DNA from: SIG701 sp045539595
Lineage (GTDB): Bacteria; Bacillota; Clostridia; Oscillospirales; CAG-272
Direction: 5' to 3'
DNA: 9,941 nucleotides
Assembly (NCBI GenBank): GCA_045539595.1
Contig: JAZQFQ010000091.1
Location: 1 to 9,941, forward strand
Program-made: the position numbers and the translations under genes
Part shown: one piece after another, positions 1-8,400 of the stretch
Numbering within the stretch: the first letter of the stretch is position 1
How the letters are laid out: each line of letters begins with the position of its first letter
The notes under the pieces: model-generated
Database searches by the model: none
What the model was told of the DNA's origin: nothing
Seen by the model: only the letters and a program-made list of their open reading frames with translations

Positions 1-138
1 AAGGCTATGATGTCATACCGCATTTGCGGCGGCAGGGCAAGTGATGCGAGTGATAGAATATCGTGCGTCTTTAGATGCTTGCCGGCAATAGCCCCTTATA
101 GGGGCAGAGCAAGCCTCCGGCTTTGCCGGAGGTCCTGA
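1..138. repeat. Hairpin-dense intergenic stretch, possible dispersed repeat
   Basis: No gene is recognised here. The stretch holds several inverted repeats: CCGC/GCGG around ATTT (18-29); an outer stem GCTTGC/GCAAGC (77-82 with 109-114) enclosing GCCCC/GGGGC around TTATA (91-105); and a perfect 8-bp stem CCTCCGGC/GCCGGAGG with loop TTT (114-132). The last hairpin lies a few bases beyond the stop codon of the minus-strand SLOG gene but is not followed by a T-run on either strand, so it is not a standard intrinsic terminator. Plus-strand frame 1 is open from the window edge to a TGA at 136-138, but the predicted peptide is rich in Arg and Cys and resembles translated structured DNA rather than a protein tail. 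It could be a palindromic intergenic repeat, a structured RNA or the 3' end of a transcript; the sequence alone does not decide. Confidence 0.4.
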
Positions 139-615
139 CTATGGGACGTAAATCAGCCGCACACCGGATGCTTTGGCGTAGCGGACGGTATAGTCCGTGC
201 CGCCGCCGGCGTGGGTGTGATAGGCGATGCAGGCGGAGGAGCGGCTGACCATAAACCGGTTTCGGCGGAGCATACATTCTCTGGAATACTCCCGGGCGAT
301 CAGGATGCGGTGATCCGCCATCTCCAACAGATGCCGGTACAAACGGCGGTCCGCATCACTCCAGGTCTTGTCCTGCTCCGGGCAGGGGACCGCCATGACG
401 ATGCGGATATAGGGGATTTCCGCGCGGAGCTTGGTCAGCGTCAGCTGTGCCAGGGTGTCAAAACCGAGGGCCCCGCCCACGAGAAAGGTGTCGTATCCGC
501 CGGATAGCAGATCACGGATGGCGTTTTCCGTGGCGATGCGAATGGTGGTTTCCGTCCCCTCGGGGAGGATGCGATGACCGGTGAAGCATGCGGTTGCTAT
601 AGGATTGAATTCCAT
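139..615 (-). CDS. SLOG-fold (YpsA/DUF1273-like) protein
   Basis: A 158-residue protein of the SLOG superfamily, the Rossmann-like nucleotide-binding fold shared by YpsA, DprA and LOG proteins. Visible motifs are CFTGHR (residues 10-15) close to the N-terminus, the glycine-rich VGGALGFDTLAQ (46-57), and a C-terminal block RNRFMVSRSSACIAYH (118-133) followed by a GGGT turn (137-140). These match the DUF1273-type arrangement of a TGHR strand, a GG.x.G.D loop and a late loop near the predicted ligand pocket. Length is close to the family (B. subtilis YpsA is about 180 residues). There is no signal peptide or membrane segment, so it is probably cytoplasmic. The ATG at 613-615 has GGAG (622-625) seven bases upstream, and a consensus extended -10 lies about 60 bases upstream. 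The gene stands alone, divergent from fba. The family's biochemical role is unsettled (nucleotide or nucleotide-derivative binding or processing), so no function is assigned. Confidence 0.85.
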   Translation of the reverse strand: MEFNPIATACFTGHRILPEGTETTIRIATENAIRDLLSGGYDTFLVGGALGFDTLAQLTLTKLRAEIPYIRIVMAVPCPEQDKTWSDADRRLYRHLLEMADHRILIAREYSRECMLRRNRFMVSRSSACIAYHTHAGGGTDYTVRYAKASGVRLIYVP

Positions 616-673
616 CAGATACTCCGATTATTTCTGCCTTTTCCGTTTCATGTGCCGCGTATCGAACGGTATC

Positions 674-702
674 ATTATAGCACGCTTTTTGTAAAAAAGC
701 AA
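674..702 (-). promoter_or_regulatory. Extended -10 promoter of the SLOG gene
   Basis: On the minus strand TGCTATAAT (674-682) is a perfect extended -10 element. TTGCTT at 697-702 is a weak -35 with a 17-base spacer. Transcription would begin near position 667 and give a leader of about 50 bases before the ATG at 615. The same TGCTATAATG string occurs in the promoter of the minus-strand operon at the other end of the window. Confidence 0.7.
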
Positions 703-772
703 GGCAATCGGGGGCGGGGATGGGCGCATGGGAGGAACTTTTTTATTATGAGAAAGAATTTCGAAAAAATCC

Positions 773-801
773 TTGCACTGCGGGGAAAATTGGTTTATAA
801 T
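773..801 (+). promoter_or_regulatory. fba promoter
   Basis: TTGCAC (773-778) and a perfect TATAAT (796-801) are separated by exactly 17 bases, a strong sigma-A-type promoter. The DNA just upstream (about 737-772) is A/T-rich with an A-tract and could act as an UP element, suiting a highly expressed glycolytic gene. Transcription should start near 808, leaving a leader of about 32 bases. The Shine-Dalgarno GGAGG is at 827-831, eight bases before the ATG at 840. No riboswitch or operator is apparent in this short leader. Confidence 0.85.
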
Positions 802-839
802 AAGAAAAGTAAGAATTTAATAACACGGAGGACTCCCCC

Positions 840-1703
840 ATGCTCGTTTCTACTAAGGAAATGATGGCCAAGGCGCGTGAAGGTCACTACGCCGTTGGTC
901 AGTTCAACATCAACAATCTGGAATGGACCAAGGCAATTCTGCTCACCGCAGAAGAGCTGAAGTCTCCCGTTATCCTCGGCGTATCCGAGGGTGCCGGCAA
1001 GTATATGTGCGGCTACTCCACCATCGTTGGTATGGTGAATGGTATGCTGGAAAATCTGAAGATCACCGTTCCCGTGGCGCTGCACCTGGACCACGGCTCC
1101 TACGATGCGGCTAAGGCTTGCATCGAGGCAGGCTTCTCTTCCGTTATGTTCGATGGTTCTCACTATCCCATCGAGGAGAACCTGGCAAAGACCACCGAGC
1201 TGATCAACATCTGCAACGAGAAGGGTCTGTCCCTGGAGGCAGAGGTTGGCGCTATCGGCGGTGAGGAAGACGGCGTTGTAGGCGGCGGCGAGTGCGCGGA
1301 TCCCGCTGAGTGCAAGCAGATCGCCGATTTGGGCGTTACCATGCTGGCAGCCGGCATCGGCAACATCCACGGTAAGTATCCCGCTAACTGGCCCGGCCTT
1401 CGCTTCGACGTTCTGGAAGCCATCAAGAACACCACCGGTGACATGCCTCTCGTTCTGCACGGCGGTACCGGTATCCCCGCTGACATGATCAAGCGTGCTA
1501 TCGATCTGGGCGTTTGCAAGATCAACGTAAACACCGAGTGCCAGATCGCGTTCACCGAGGCTACCCGTAAGTATATCGAAGAGGGTAAGGATCTGGTTGG
1601 CAAGGGCTTTGACCCCCGTAAGGTTCTGGCTCCCGGCGTGGAGGCCATCAAGGCAACCGTACGCGAGAAGATGGAACTGTTCGGTTCCGTTGGCAAGGCG
1701 TAA
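840..1703 (+). CDS. fba: Class II fructose-bisphosphate aldolase
   Basis: A 287-residue class II (zinc-dependent) aldolase that reversibly cleaves fructose 1,6-bisphosphate to dihydroxyacetone phosphate and glyceraldehyde 3-phosphate in cytoplasmic glycolysis and gluconeogenesis. HLDHG (82-86) supplies the catalytic Asp84 and zinc ligand His85; LEAEVGAIGGEED (132-144) is the conserved acidic segment; GIGNIHGKYP (172-181) gives zinc ligand His177; VLHGGTGIP (205-213) gives His207; and INVNTE (228-233) is the phosphate/DHAP-binding strand. The full TIM barrel is present, with the compact length of the FbaA/GatY/KbaY branch. Tagatose-bisphosphate aldolase is a related alternative, but the single-gene setting and strong promoter favour the glycolytic enzyme. 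Start: ATG with GGAGG eight bases upstream. Codon choice (many GGT, CGT, GTT) differs from the GC-ending codons of the addBA genes, as expected for high expression. The gene is monocistronic and ends at tandem terminators. Confidence 0.95.
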   Translation: MLVSTKEMMAKAREGHYAVGQFNINNLEWTKAILLTAEELKSPVILGVSEGAGKYMCGYSTIVGMVNGMLENLKITVPVALHLDHGSYDAAKACIEAGFSSVMFDGSHYPIEENLAKTTELINICNEKGLSLEAEVGAIGGEEDGVVGGGECADPAECKQIADLGVTMLAAGIGNIHGKYPANWPGLRFDVLEAIKNTTGDMPLVLHGGTGIPADMIKRAIDLGVCKINVNTECQIAFTEATRKYIEEGKDLVGKGFDPRKVLAPGVEAIKATVREKMELFGSVGKA

Positions 1704-1720
1704 ATCGAAAATTGCATAAG

Positions 1721-1757
1721 AAAATCCTGTGGATCGTATGGTCCACAGGATTTTTTT
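1721..1757 (+). terminator. Intrinsic terminator of fba, possibly bidirectional
   Basis: A 13-bp perfect stem (1721-1733 pairing with 1742-1754) with an 8-base loop, overlapping and followed by seven T residues (1751-1757). It lies 17 bases after the fba stop codon. On the minus strand the same hairpin is followed by TTTTCTT, so it may also stop transcripts coming from addA. Confidence 0.9.
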
Positions 1758-1787
1758 GTTTATTGGATGGTTTTTGCGGTGGGGTTC

Positions 1788-1824
1788 GGGGAGGGCTTTT
1801 TGGGGGAAGCCTCTCCCCGTTTTT
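1788..1824 (+). terminator. Second, back-up terminator downstream of fba
   Basis: GGGGAGGGCTT (1788-1798) pairs with AAGCC (1807-1811) and CTCCCC (1813-1818). This gives an 11-bp stem with one bulged T at 1812 and an 8-base loop, followed by G and five T residues (1820-1824). On the plus strand it is a credible second intrinsic terminator, and its T-run ends on the first base of the addA stop codon. On the minus strand no T-run follows the stem. Confidence 0.65.
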
Positions 1825-4800
1825 CACTCCATCTCAATATCTTTACCCAAGGGCAGGGAGTAGATCACGCACTTGTCGATTGTCCGGCCGAACATATCCG
1901 CGCAGACCGCGCGGTAGTATTTCAGCTGGGTTTTGTGGCGGCGGATCAGCTTCTCGGCCGCCAGGGCAGGATCGGCGATCTCCTTGTCCGTCAGGCGGTC
2001 CGTTTTGTAATCCACCAGCGCCGCCCGTCCGTCCTCATCGATGAACAGGCAGTCCACCACGCCCTGCACGATGATGTCCGCCCCCTCCCGCCGCAGATCG
2101 GCGGCCAGGGATTCGTCCTCCGTGAATTCCCAGGCGGGCAGGGACGCGTTGAAGCGGAATTCCCGCCGCATATAGGATGCGCGCCGCATCCGGGCGAAGA
2201 GATCGCTTTGGCGGAACATCTCAATTTCGTCTATGCGCACCGCATCCGCCATGGTGCGGGACAGAAATCCCGCGGTGATAAGGCGGGACAATTCGGCCTC
2301 GGCCCCCGCCCCGGCCAGGTGATCGAAATCGCAGAACTGCATAAAGGTGTGGGTGGCCGTCCCCGCAAAGGACGCCTCAAACTCCGTCTTTCCGCTGAGG
2401 AAGCGGGGAGCCCGGTTCCGCTCGCCCCGCTGAGGCAGGGTGGGCGCGCGGGTGATCTCCACGCCGGTGGACTCCGCGGATTCGATCTCATCCAGGATGC
2501 CCGGGTACAGCCGGGACACGGTCAGCTTCGCCGGGATGCCGCGAAGCGCGGCATGGGGATAGGTGTAGGCGAAGCGATCGGTGAACAGCGTGCGGTAAGA
2601 CGCCACGGCCGCCTCGTCCAGAGCGATTTCCTCCGATGCCGCGACGGCGGTTTCGGGGATTTTCTCCTCCTCCGCCCCCCGGTCGGTGACGATCTGCACA
2701 TCCGCCGAGGAGATATCCTCCCCCGCCCGGCGGGCGGCGGCGATGGCGTGCAGGATCCATGTGATATTCCGGGAAGCACCGTAGACGGAGTAATCCGTGA
2801 GATAGGGCGCCGCGAGCGCACTCTGCTCCCACACTTTCTCGGGGTCGCTCAGGGTGGCGGTGATGATCAGCCGCTCCCGTGCCCGGGTCATGGCCACGTA
2901 CAGAATCCGCATCTCCTCCTCCATGGCAGCGTCTGTCATGGTGGCGGCGATGGATTGGCGGATGGGCGTGTCGCACTGGACCAGACCGCCCTCATCAGGG
3001 AGTTTCATGGCCACGCCTACGGCGGAATCGAAGAGCACCCGGGCGCTGGTGTCCCTGGAATTGCGGAGTTTTGCCGTGCGGGACAAAAAGCAGACGGGGA
3101 ATTCCAATCCCTTGGATTGGTGGATACTGAAGATGTGCACCGCGCCGGCATCCGCGTCCTTCTGGGGCATGGCACCGCCGGTTTCCGCCAGAGCGGCTAT
3201 GCGGGTGAGGAAGGGATACAGTCCGCCGCCACCGGCGTTTTCGAATCGGCGTGCCTCCTCGTACAGGGCACCCAGATTGGCCCGCATGGCGGTGCTGTCC
3301 CGGGAGTCATCCCCCTCCAGCAGGGTGAAGATATCCGTCTCCTCATACAGGCGCAGAATCAGCTTGTCCGCGCCCATGCCACGGGCGTCCCGGCGCAGAT
3401 TGGACAGTCGCTGGGCAAACTCGCCGCACCGGCGGGACAGATCCTCCCCCACTCCCGCGTCGGGCACGGATTCTCTCCCGCAGAGGAGCACCGCATCCCA
3501 CAAACTTCCCCCGTAAGCGGCGCGGCGGATGCGTACCAGATCATCCAAAGTGAAGGCGAAGACGGGGCTCTTCATGGCGGCGGCCAGGTGGATATCTCTT
3601 GTGGGATTGTCGATGGCGTACAGCACCGACAACATCAGCAATACCTCCGACTGTTCGTACAAGGCCGATGCGGTGCGGTTCTGCACCCGGATGCCCCGGG
3701 CTTCCAGGGCCTGGGCAAAGGCGGCACCGTCCGTGCCGGGGGATCGGAGCAGGATGGCAATATCGGAGGGGGCCAGGGGCGTGCCGTCCTCCCGCCGCTC
3801 TCGCCCCAGCATGTCGGAGATCCGTTTGGCCACGTATTCCGCCTCGCCCACGGGGGTGTCGTCCCCGTCGCCGCGGCCGGGTGCGGGGATCAGCCGCACT
3901 TCCACGGGATATTCTCTCTTGTCGGGGGCGGCGGGCTTGGCGTATTTCAATTCATCGGATTTCGTGAAGGGAATAGCGCCGGTGGAGAAAATATGGCGGG
4001 ACACCAGATTGACGAAGTCCACCACGGTGGAGTCGCATCGGAAATTCTCCTGCATGAACAGGGATCGGGCGGTGGCCGCGGGATCTTCCTCGGCGGTGGG
4101 CCATGCCCGACGGTAGGAGGAGAACACCTCCGGCTCCGCCCCGCGGAATCGGTAGATACTCTGCTTGATGTCGCCCACCATGAACCGTCCCCCGCCGCCG
4201 GCGGCCAGGGAGGAGAAGATGGAATCCTGCAGGTGGTTGGTGTCCTGATATTCGTCGATGAAGATGTAATCAAAGGCGGCGCCGGCCTGTCTGGCGGCGT
4301 CGGTGGGTCGGCCGTTTTCGTCGGTGAACAAGGCGGCGGTCAGCCGCTCCAGATCCCCGAAATCCACGATGCCCCGCTCCTTTTTGCGGCTGTGCATCGT
4401 GTCGAAATAGATGCCCAATACCCGGGCGATGCTCTGGGCCGTCTCCGCCGTGCGGAGCCGTGCCGCGGCAATGTCCGCCTCATTCAAAGCGAAGCTTTTG
4501 GCGAGGAGAGCGGCAATCTGCTGCTTGAAGGTGGTGTACTGTTCCTTGAAATACAGCACATCCTCGGTCTGCAGTGCGGTGGATACGCTGCCCAGCCGGG
4601 CCGGGGGAGCAAAGGCGGCCAGCACCGCCCGGGCGGCGGTATAGGATCCTGCCTCGCAGGCGCGGAGCAGATCCCGTGCCGTATCGGCGCAGATGGCGGC
4701 GGCGGGGATGTAGGCGTTGGCGAACCGCTCGTCCTCGGCGAATTCCTCCATCATGGCGGTGAAATACTCGCCGTAATGGCGGGCGAATCGCATAACGCGG

Positions 4801-5450
4801 GTGCGTGTCCCCGCGCCCGCCGGAGTGGAGAAGAAATCCGCTTCGGCGCACATATTCCGGGCCAATTCGTCCAGCTTGGCCGGGGACATGCCCGCGGATT
4901 CCAGCGACTGGGCCAGGGTGAGCAGGGCTTCATCCAGGGAGGATTCGTTGCGGGCACCGGCCAGCGTATCCGCCAGGGCGATGAACCAGTCCTCGCCCCC
5001 ATCGAAGCAGTCGGAGAGCACGTCGGTCATAACCTGCCGGCTCAGATTTCGTACATCCGCTTCCTCCGCCACGGCGAATCCGGCCGGCAGGCCCAATTCC
5101 GCCGCGTGGGAGCGGAGAATGTCCAGACAGAAGGAGTGGATGGTGGTGATGCGGGCCCGGCCCAGATCGTACAATTGCCGGGTCAGGCGGGCATTTCCCC
5201 GATTTTCCGCCAGGGCGGCGGTGAGATTCCGTCCGATCCGCTCCCGCAGTTCCGCCGCCGCGGCACGGGTGAAGGTGACGCACAGCATGCGGGAGATCTC
5301 CGCCGTGGAACCCGGGGCGGTGAGCAGGGAAACGATGCGCTCGGTCAGGGTGGCGGTTTTGCCCGATCCTGCCGCCGCGGACAGGAGCAGATCCTCCCCG
5401 TCGTAGTGGATGGCGGCCAGTTGGGCGTCGGTCCATTTGGGCTTACTCAT
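1824..5450 (-). CDS. addA: AddA, helicase-nuclease subunit of AddAB
   Basis: A 1208-residue AddA, the 3'-5' SF1A helicase and nuclease subunit of the AddAB complex that processes double-strand DNA ends to Chi and prepares them for RecA. UvrD-type helicase motifs occur in order: Walker A SAAAGSGKT (24-32), Ia VTFTRAAAAELRERI (58-72), TIHSF (103-107), DFGDLE (363-368), Walker B IFIDEYQDTN (396-405), III GDIKQSIYRFRGAEP (426-440), QENFR (467-471), V SIHQSKGLEFP (775-785) and VI LYVAMTRARERL (850-861). The C-terminal RecB-like nuclease keeps His1034, Asp1133 (VVDC) and Asp1147-x-Lys1149 (VDYKTDR), then Gln1175. Length is normal for AddA. The chosen ATG (5448-5450) has AGGAGG (5459-5464) eight bases upstream; a GTG three codons earlier (5457-5459) is open but badly spaced. 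The start overlaps the addB stop by 8 nt (ATGAGTAA), so translation is probably coupled. Confidence 0.95.
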   Translation of the reverse strand: MSKPKWTDAQLAAIHYDGEDLLLSAAAGSGKTATLTERIVSLLTAPGSTAEISRMLCVTFTRAAAAELRERIGRNLTAALAENRGNARLTRQLYDLGRARITTIHSFCLDILRSHAAELGLPAGFAVAEEADVRNLSRQVMTDVLSDCFDGGEDWFIALADTLAGARNESSLDEALLTLAQSLESAGMSPAKLDELARNMCAEADFFSTPAGAGTRTRVMRFARHYGEYFTAMMEEFAEDERFANAYIPAAAICADTARDLLRACEAGSYTAARAVLAAFAPPARLGSVSTALQTEDVLYFKEQYTTFKQQIAALLAKSFALNEADIAAARLRTAETAQSIARVLGIYFDTMHSRKKERGIVDFGDLERLTAALFTDENGRPTDAARQAGAAFDYIFIDEYQDTNHLQDSIFSSLAAGGGGRFMVGDIKQSIYRFRGAEPEVFSSYRRAWPTAEEDPAATARSLFMQENFRCDSTVVDFVNLVSRHIFSTGAIPFTKSDELKYAKPAAPDKREYPVEVRLIPAPGRGDGDDTPVGEAEYVAKRISDMLGRERREDGTPLAPSDIAILLRSPGTDGAAFAQALEARGIRVQNRTASALYEQSEVLLMLSVLYAIDNPTRDIHLAAAMKSPVFAFTLDDLVRIRRAAYGGSLWDAVLLCGRESVPDAGVGEDLSRRCGEFAQRLSNLRRDARGMGADKLILRLYEETDIFTLLEGDDSRDSTAMRANLGALYEEARRFENAGGGGLYPFLTRIAALAETGGAMPQKDADAGAVHIFSIHQSKGLEFPVCFLSRTAKLRNSRDTSARVLFDSAVGVAMKLPDEGGLVQCDTPIRQSIAATMTDAAMEEEMRILYVAMTRARERLIITATLSDPEKVWEQSALAAPYLTDYSVYGASRNITWILHAIAAARRAGEDISSADVQIVTDRGAEEEKIPETAVAASEEIALDEAAVASYRTLFTDRFAYTYPHAALRGIPAKLTVSRLYPGILDEIESAESTGVEITRAPTLPQRGERNRAPRFLSGKTEFEASFAGTATHTFMQFCDFDHLAGAGAEAELSRLITAGFLSRTMADAVRIDEIEMFRQSDLFARMRRASYMRREFRFNASLPAWEFTEDESLAADLRREGADIIVQGVVDCLFIDEDGRAALVDYKTDRLTDKEIADPALAAEKLIRRHKTQLKYYRAVCADMFGRTIDKCVIYSLPLGKDIEME

Positions 5451-8400
5451 TGTCCTCACCTCCTGCCGCGCGGCATACTTCCTTCATTATACAATAGGTA
5501 CACGGGTCCTTGCCGTGGAGTTTCATGGGGCGGGCCTCGGCGGCACCGCTGCACATCTCCCCGCCCACCCGGGCGATGGAGTCGATCATGGTCTGCTCCA
5601 GCTGTTCCATTTCCTCCCCGCTCAGGGCGGCGGAGGATTTGATTCCCTTTTTGCCCTGGGTGGCGGGGATGTACTTGCCCCCCAGATCCCGTTCCATGGC
5701 GCGGAGCACCGTCTCATCGGACAGAAGAACGCCGGAGCGATCTACGTTTTCCTCCGCCAGGGCGATGGCGTCCTCTCTCGATATCAGCGTGTCGGAGGAG
5801 GTCTCGCCGGGCCGGGCGCTGAAGTACAGCGCTCCCGCGGCGCGGATCTCGCCGTCCGGCTTACCCGTCAGTTTCTCCCGGAATTTTCCCGGCGGACAGC
5901 GGAGCACGGAGAACAGATAGAGCAGCAGCTGCACGTTGATACCGATCTCCACGTCGCTCCGCGCGAATTTTTTCGATCCGGTTTTGTAATCCACCACGCG
6001 GACGTAGGTGGTGTCCCCGTCCTGCCAGGTGTCCAGCCGATCCACCACGCCCGTCAGATAGACGGTATGGCCGTTTTCGGTGGCGATGTGCCGGGGCGGC
6101 ACGGAATTTTCGTTATCCTCGCCCATGGGCAGTTCAAAGAAGGCGGGACGGAACCGGCTCTGGGCGAATTCGTGGGCCAGGGAGGCCAGCATGGGATACA
6201 CGCACCGCGTCAGCCGGGTGAAGAGATACTTGGCCCGTCCGGAGGGATCCCCCTCGGGGAGGATTTCGTCGATGACGCGGGTGACGATGCGATCCGTTTC
6301 GGCGCGGATGACGCTTTCCTCGGTGGGCAGGGGCTGCCCCTTCTGCTCCGCGAAGAACAACTCCAGCACCCGATGAACAAAAGTACCCACGTTCATCTGG
6401 GTGAGGGAGGCCTCTTTTTCCTCGTCCAATTTCATCAAATATTTGCAGTAATAGCCGAAGTGGCACTGGATAAAGGAATCCAGCCGGGATTGGGTCAGGG
6501 ACATCTCCCGGGGGAAGAGCAGGGCGGCGGTTTCCTCGCTGACGGACTCATCCTGTGCGTGCAGGGGGCGGATGGAGGCAGCCTTCGCGGGAATGATGCC
6601 CATCTCAATCAGCGCCTCGCCCGCATCCGTTCCCCGCAGAAGGCGCGCCCGATCCCGGGCGTCCATGGGGGTGAATACGGTATCCGCCGCATCCCATGCG
6701 GCGAAGTTTTCGGTTTCCAGATCGGGCAGAAGAGCCCGGATTCGCTGGGCGGCCAGGGAGGGCGAGCAGGCGTCGCCGCCGTCCGCCGCGGGCAGAAAGA
6801 CCGTCACGGACCGGTGGGCCAGGCAGAGGGCCCGGTAGAACCAGAGCAGCTCCTCCTTCATGCGATCCTCCGTTTTCGCGGAGAGCACGATGCCCTCCCC
6901 CTCCAGAAGGACCTTGTCCGTGTCGGTGAAAAATCCGTCATCGGTGACGGAGGCGGGGAATTCCCCCTCCACCGCGCCGAGAAGAAGCACATGGGGGATC
7001 TCGCCCAGGCGGACCTGATCGGCGCTGCCGATGACCACCTCATCCATGCCGCCGGGGATGGCCCCGATGTGCATGGTGGACAGCACCTGCCGCAAGAGGG
7101 CGGCAAATGCCTGGGCATCGGCCCGGGCATCGGGCAGAGTATCGGCCAGGGTGTCCAAGGCTTCCATCAGAAGATCCCACAGCTGGGCGTGCTCCGATGC
7201 CTCCCGGGCACGTCCTGCCCGGGACAGATCCTCCGCGGTGCGGCGCAAAGAATCCCACACGCCGTACTCGCACAAGAGCTCATAACAGGCCCGGGCAATC
7301 TCCGGCACGGCGGCGGTACCGCCCCGGAATACTTCCGTGAAGTGGGCGAGGGGCGGAATCAGCTTGTCCCGTCCCCGATTGGCGTGGGTGAGGATCCGCT
7401 GGCCCCGTTTGGTCATGTCCTTGGTGTAGCCGTCCGGATTGTTGTTCCACGGGATGGAGAAGGACTTCTCCCCGCGGATGTGCCAGGTGTCGGTGTAGAT
7501 CTCCAGAGCATCGCACTCCGCGTCGGTGAGAGAGCACAGCCCTGTTTTGGCGCAGAGAATCACGTCCTCCCGGCGCCATCCGCCGCCGGCCACGGCCAGT
7601 GCGGCCAGCAGAAGCCGGGCCGCGGGACGGGTAGTCATATCCGTATGCTCGGAGAAGAAATAGGGGATGCCGCGGCGGGCCAGCGCCACATCCAGAATCC
7701 CGCGAAGTTTCTCCGCGCTCCGGGCGATGATGGCGATATCGGAATATTTTGCTCCCTCCCGCACCAGCGCCTGGATGCGGCACGCCGCCGCATCCGCCTC
7801 CGCATACCGATCCGCGGTGCGGATCATGCGAACGGCGGCGGGATCATCCCCCTCGGCGGGGGTGTAGGGATCGGCGGAGAAGTTCCACAGATGCCTTTCC
7901 AGATAGGCCAGGCGGGGCGTGCCCGCCCGGTGATTCTCCGTCAGCTCCATCGTGGCACATTCCCGTTTCATCCGCTGTGCCGCCTGCTTCATTTTCTTAT
8001 AAAAGGCGCGGGGCGAGGCAAATTGGGGCTCGTCGGTGGCCTTCGCCGGGCAGGCTAAGGTGACGGATACATGATCCGCCTGCCGGAGAATATGGTACAA
8101 AATCTGATCTTCCACGGGGGTCAGGGAGAAGAAGGAGTCCACGAACACGTCACATCCTGCAAAAAACGGCTCCGTTTTCAGCCGCTCGGCCAGATGGGCG
8201 AGGGCGTCCTCGCTGTCATCGTATCGCTGGGCCACCAATTGGGTGTACACAGAGGTGATCAGGGACAAATCCCGGGCGCGGGCCACCAGATGGCTCCCCT
8301 CCCCCTGGGCCTCCAGATGATCGGCGGCATCCTGCAGCATGGCGGGAGTCACACCGCTCCGCTTCATCTCCGATACGGCGCGCAGAATGGCGGGCACCGT

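Noticed and set aside
114..132. Intrinsic terminator for the SLOG gene
   Set aside because: The 8-bp stem is well placed after the stop codon, but no T-run follows on the minus strand, so it is kept only as a hairpin.
748..864. Possible 38-residue leader peptide before fba (ATG at 748 with GGAGGA upstream)
   Set aside because: The consensus fba promoter lies inside this frame, so the fba transcript would not contain its start, and the frame overlaps the fba start in another phase. The spacing to GGAGGA is also long.
795..1460. A 221-codon minus-strand frame antisense to fba
   Set aside because: Shadow of the aldolase frame; no family motif and no promoter, whereas the plus strand encodes a complete aldolase.
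1767..5642. A 1291-codon open frame on the plus strand, antisense to addA
   Set aside because: It mirrors the AddA frame in GC-rich DNA, where stop codons are rare antisense. The translation is Gly/His/Gln-rich with no family motif, while the opposite strand has every AddA motif in order.
5410..8058. An 882-codon open frame on the plus strand, antisense to addB
   Set aside because: Same explanation: antisense shadow of a GC-rich gene, no ribosome binding site or recognisable domain, and the minus strand encodes a complete AddB.
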